From NCBI GenBank assembly GCA_937916565.1, contig CALFSR010000199.1, forward strand, positions 1 through 9,619: a stretch of 9,619 bases of DNA. Reading direction: 5' to 3'. The notes below the pieces were generated by a model. That model was not told the origin of the DNA and made no database searches. It was given only the letters and a program-made list of their open reading frames with translations. Each line of letters opens with the position of its first letter. The first letter of the stretch is position 1. A program made the translations under genes and the position numbers. This DNA is from an uncultured Bacillota bacterium (GTDB lineage: Bacteria > Bacillota > Limnochordia > Limnochordales > ZCTH02-B6). Shown here piece by piece: positions 7,155 to 9,619 of the stretch.

Positions 7155-7763
7155 ATGGCCAAGGTGGACTTGAAGAAGGAACTGAAGGAGCTGTACCAGG
7201 CGTCGGCCAAGGAGGTCACGGTGGTGGACGTGCCGCCCTTGGCGTTTCTCATGATCGACGGCATGGGCGACCCGGCTACGTCGCCCGAGTACGCCCGGGC
7301 CGTGGAGGCGCTCTTTTCCGTCTCCTACACCGCCAAGTTTATGGTCAAGAGAAGCGACGGGGGCGTCGACTACGCCGTCATGCCGCTGGAAGGCCTGTGG
7401 TGGGCCGACGACTGGGCTGCGTTTGTCACCGGCGACCGGGCGAGCTGGCAGTGGACCATGATGGTCCTGCAGCCCGACTTCGTACCGCCGGCGGTCATCG
7501 CGCAGGCGATGGACAAGGTCGCCCGGGAAAAGCCGCACCTCCCCATTGGAAAGCTGCGTTTCGAACGGTGGGCGGAAGGCCGGGCCGCCCAAATCCTGCA
7601 TATCGGGCCTTTCTCCGAGGAAGGCCCCACCATCGCGCGCCTCCACGCCTTCATCGAGCAGCGCGGCCGGCTGCGGGGCAAACACCACGAGATCTACCTG
7701 AGCGACGTGCGGAAAGCGGCGCCCGAAAAGTGGCGCACGATTCTCCGGCAGCCGATGGAGTAG
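7155..7763 (+). CDS. GyrI-like small-molecule-binding domain protein
   Basis: A 202-residue soluble protein of the stand-alone GyrI-like family (related to the effector-binding domains of AraC/MerR-type regulators and to the gyrase inhibitor GyrI/SbmC). These proteins bind hydrophobic or cationic small molecules in a cleft between two pseudo-repeats; some relatives hydrolyse or sequester toxic compounds. Visible features: a DUF-style N-terminus with LKKELKELY (5-13), the first half from about 23 with MIDGMGDP (33-40), an aromatic MPLEGLWW (76-83), WQWTMMVLQP (98-107), KLRFERW (133-139), QILHIGPFSEEGPTI (146-160) as the start of the second half, and the terminal HHEIYLSDVRKAAPEKWRTI. No DNA-binding domain is present. 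The start at 7155 has GGGAGGGAGG (7137-7146) 8 bases upstream; the frame is open further left, but that extension is not protein-like. First gene of a likely operon, 23 bases before the RCC1-like gene. The ligand is unknown. Confidence 0.88.
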   Translation: MAKVDLKKELKELYQASAKEVTVVDVPPLAFLMIDGMGDPATSPEYARAVEALFSVSYTAKFMVKRSDGGVDYAVMPLEGLWWADDWAAFVTGDRASWQWTMMVLQPDFVPPAVIAQAMDKVAREKPHLPIGKLRFERWAEGRAAQILHIGPFSEEGPTIARLHAFIEQRGRLRGKHHEIYLSDVRKAAPEKWRTILRQPME

Positions 7764-7786
7764 GACCGGTGGAGGGACGGATCCCG

Positions 7787-8659
7787 ATGGCCTCTCCTGC
7801 CATGTCCCGCCCGCCTCTGGCCCGGCGCCCGACCATCGCCGCCGGCTACCGGCATTCCGTAGCCCTGCGGTCGGACGGCACGGTGGTGGCCGCAGGAGAA
7901 AACACCTACGGGCAATGTGATGTCTCGGCTTGGCGGGACATCGCAGCGGTCGCCGCAGCCAGCGCCCATACGGGCAATTCGCATACCGTCGGCCTCAAGG
8001 CGGACGGCACCGTCGTGGCGGCGGGATGGAACAAGTACGGCCAGTGTGATGTCGAAGGCTGGCGCGGGATCGTGGCGGTGGCCGCCGGCTGGCGCCGCAC
8101 GGTGGGGCTCGCGGCGGACGGTACGGTGGTCGCGGCGGGCCATAACGGCCAAGGCCAGTGCGAGGTGAACGCGTGGCGTGATGTAGTGGCCATTGCGGCG
8201 GGCGACTGGCACACGGTCGGCCTGAAAGCGGACGGTACCGTACTGGCGGTGGGCAACAACCGGCATCGCCAGTGCCGGGTCGAGGGCTGGCGCGGCGTCG
8301 TAGCCGTCGCGGCGGGATACCTGCACACGCTGGGCTTGCTGGCCGACGGCACGGTCTTGGCGACGGGCTCCAACAGGCACGGCCAGTGCGACGTACACGA
8401 CTGGCGCGACATCGTCGCCATCGCGGCCGGCAGTCATCACAGCGTCGGCCTCCGATCGGACGGCACCGTGGTGGCGGCCGGGTGGAACGGCTACGGCCAA
8501 TGCGACGTGGCGGGCTGGCGCGGCATCGTAGCCGTCGCGGCCGGGTGCGCCCACACCCTCGGTCTTGGCGCGGGCGGCACGATGATGGCCGCCGGATGGA
8601 ACTCCCACGGCCAGTGCAATCTTGACCACTGGCGGGATGTCCGGCTGCCCGAACTATAA
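7787..8659 (+). CDS. RCC1-type repeat protein, seven-bladed beta-propeller
   Basis: A 290-residue protein built almost entirely from seven RCC1-like repeats: blades at residues 19-56, 57-99, 100-137, 138-175, 176-213, 214-251 and 252-290. Each follows the pattern AG..HTVGL.ADGTVVAAG.N..GQCDV..WR.IVAVA. Seven repeats are exactly what a closed RCC1 propeller needs. Each blade keeps one Cys in the GQC position (seven in register), plus an extra Cys in blade 7 (AGCAHT). Blade 2 carries a 5-residue insertion (AASAHTGNSHT). There is no signal peptide, membrane segment or second domain, so it is probably cytosolic. Such propellers usually serve as protein- or ligand-binding scaffolds; no bacterial role can be assigned from sequence. 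The start at 7787 follows GGAGG (7771-7775), with an alternative ATG at 7802. It sits between the GyrI-like and DUF2200 genes with short gaps on both sides. Confidence 0.9.
   Translation: MASPAMSRPPLARRPTIAAGYRHSVALRSDGTVVAAGENTYGQCDVSAWRDIAAVAAASAHTGNSHTVGLKADGTVVAAGWNKYGQCDVEGWRGIVAVAAGWRRTVGLAADGTVVAAGHNGQGQCEVNAWRDVVAIAAGDWHTVGLKADGTVLAVGNNRHRQCRVEGWRGVVAVAAGYLHTLGLLADGTVLATGSNRHGQCDVHDWRDIVAIAAGSHHSVGLRSDGTVVAAGWNGYGQCDVAGWRGIVAVAAGCAHTLGLGAGGTMMAAGWNSHGQCNLDHWRDVRLPEL
7841..8656 (+). repeat. Seven in-frame tandem coding repeats (114-base unit) of the RCC1-type gene
   Basis: The unit is 114 bases (38 codons), except blade 2 (129 bases) and blade 7 (117). Blades alternate strictly between WRD (1, 3, 5, 7) and WRG (2, 4, 6). 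At DNA level the 29-base segments starting at 8285 (blade 4) and 8513 (blade 6) differ at a single position and are 228 bases apart, exactly two units. This points to expansion by a two-blade module. Confidence 0.85.
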
Positions 8660-8684
8660 ACCATGCGGGAAGCGAGGGGCGATC

Positions 8685-9053
<369 letters not shown>

Positions 9054-9160
9054 GACGACGGCTGCAGCTCAAAAGACAGGTGCAGGCACCCTAGCCAAGC
9101 GCGTCCGGTGGCAGGTAAGATTCCCCCAGACGATATTCCCAGGGAAAGGCGGGAGCGCTC

Positions 9161-9430
9161 ATGGACTTGCAGATGGCATTGACGCGGCTTTCGGAGCGCG
9201 CGAAGACGGACGCGGCGTTTCGCGCGGAATGCGAAGCCGACTTCCTCGGCGTCCTGGCGCGGGAAACGGGGCTCGCGGAGACGGCGCTACGGGAGCAGCT
9301 GCAGCGGCTCAGCGACGAGGCGCTGGCCGGGGTGGCCGGCGGCTTGGGTGCGGATCCGGTGGAGCTTTTCCGCCAGCAGCTTTTTGGGCAGCTGGACGGC
9401 TTCTTCACCCAAGGCCGCCGGGAGCTTTAG
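9161..9430 (+). CDS. Leader-peptide-like protein (NHLP/Nif11-style RiPP precursor candidate)
   Basis: An 89-residue, mostly helical acidic protein. The N-terminal part (MALTRLSERAKTDAAFRAEC, 5-24, then LARETGL, 32-38) resembles nitrile-hydratase-type leader peptides, in which a 'kTDpaFRa...DP...LareTGL' pattern is common. It then reaches LSDEALAGVAGG (50-61), very close to the LsdeeLeaVAGG motif that ends NHLP and Nif11 leaders at a double-glycine cleavage site. Cleavage would release 28 residues rich in Phe, Leu, Gln and Gly, with no Cys or Ser and a single Thr83. That is a poor substrate for thiazole or lanthionine formation, so either another modification applies or the protein is a leader homologue with a different job. 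GGGAG (9151-9155) lies 5 bases before the ATG; no clear promoter is visible in 9054-9150. No modification enzyme or protease-transporter lies inside the window. The gene ends at a strong terminator. Confidence 0.65.
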   Translation: MDLQMALTRLSERAKTDAAFRAECEADFLGVLARETGLAETALREQLQRLSDEALAGVAGGLGADPVELFRQQLFGQLDGFFTQGRREL

Positions 9431-9446
9431 TCCAAACGGGTTCCGG

Positions 9447-9485
9447 CAAAAAGGCCCGGAGCACGTGCTCCGGGCCCTTGTCTTG
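9447..9485. terminator. Bidirectional intrinsic terminator with a perfect 24-base palindrome
   Basis: GGCCCGGAGCAC (9453-9464) is followed directly by its exact reverse complement (9465-9476). The plus strand continues CTTGTCTTG. The minus strand continues into TTTTTGCC, from the five A's at 9448-9452, so the stronger U-tract serves the gene coming from the right. It lies 22 bases after the leader-like gene's stop and between two convergent genes, as expected for a shared terminator. Confidence 0.85.
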
Positions 9486-9551
9486 CCGATTGCTCCGCCG
9501 TGCCCCACGCCGGCGCCCGGCGAAAGTTGGGGGCAGCATGGCGGCCCGTCG

Positions 9552-9619
9552 TCAGTCCGCTTCCTCGGTCCGGGCCAAGTAGGCCTCCAGCCGTGCGTAA
9601 CGGTCTTCCTGCTGGCGGG
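9552..9619 (-). CDS. C-terminal end of a gene cut by the right edge
   Basis: On the minus strand one frame enters from the right edge and reads 21 codons before a TGA at 9552-9554, giving RQQEDRYARLEAYLARTEEAD. The composition (charged, Leu/Ala spaced, amphipathic helix) looks like a natural C-terminus. The stop lies about 70 bases before the U-rich side of the bidirectional terminator, which supports a real transcription unit ending here. The fragment is too short to name a family. Confidence 0.5.
   Translation of the reverse strand, partial: RQQEDRYARLEAYLARTEEAD

Noticed and set aside
7694..8629. Minus-strand 311-codon repetitive open frame opposite the RCC1-like gene
   Set aside because: Its periodicity is inherited from the sense repeats; the sense frame has clear RCC1 motifs and an SD, while the antisense frame has neither.
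7841..8656. CRISPR or other non-coding tandem repeat array
   Set aside because: The period is exactly 38 codons with synonymous variation, and the translation is a clean RCC1 propeller.
9079..9121. Promoter or terminator between DUF2200 and the leader-like gene
   Set aside because: The GGTGC-AG-GCACC dyad has only a 2-base loop and no T-run; the -10-like TAAGAT (9116-9121) has no -35 at a proper distance.

Overview
The window reads as chromosomal DNA from a high-GC, endospore-forming Bacillota, of the kind seen in Symbiobacterium-, Thermaerobacter- or Limnochorda-like lineages. The reasons are a complete GerA-type spore germinant receptor operon, a textbook forespore sigma-G promoter in front of it, strong AGGAGG-type ribosome binding sites and GC-rich third codon positions. 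The exact genus cannot be read from the sequence. Almost everything is coding and no gene-free stretch exceeds 300 bases.

Layout. (1) 2-865, plus: the C-terminal half of a TctA-type tricarboxylate transporter membrane subunit, cut by the left edge. (2) 958-5303, minus: a compact germination operon in the order gerA-gerB-gerC-small two-helix membrane protein. Its junctions are a 1-base gap, a 14-base overlap and a 12-base gap. A near-perfect sigma-G promoter (5346-5375) lies about 40 bases upstream of gerA. The operon converges on the transporter gene. (3) 5453-6913, minus: a PLP-dependent transsulfuration enzyme of the cystathionine gamma-synthase/lyase family, preceded by a short HEAT-repeat-like gene. 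The HEAT-like gene seems to have lost its middle and changed frame, while the original last ~25 codons survive in another frame. (4) 7155-9053, plus, divergent from block 3: a probable operon of a GyrI-like small-molecule-binding protein, a seven-bladed RCC1-type propeller protein and a DUF2200 protein, with 23-25 base gaps. (5) 9161-9430, plus: an 89-residue protein with the hallmarks of a RiPP leader of the nitrile-hydratase-leader (NHLP)/Nif11 style, ending in a Gly-Gly site. It is followed by a perfect 24-base palindromic bidirectional terminator and then the last 21 codons of a convergent minus-strand gene cut by the right edge.

How the genes work together. The ger operon should be made in the forespore under sigma-G and assemble in the spore inner membrane, where it senses a nutrient and triggers germination. 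The PLP enzyme would serve sulfur amino acid metabolism. The plus-strand block 7155-9430 has no assigned pathway. Its most intriguing members are the regular propeller, which shows a two-blade duplication pattern, and the leader-peptide-like ORF, whose modification enzymes, if any, would lie beyond the right edge.
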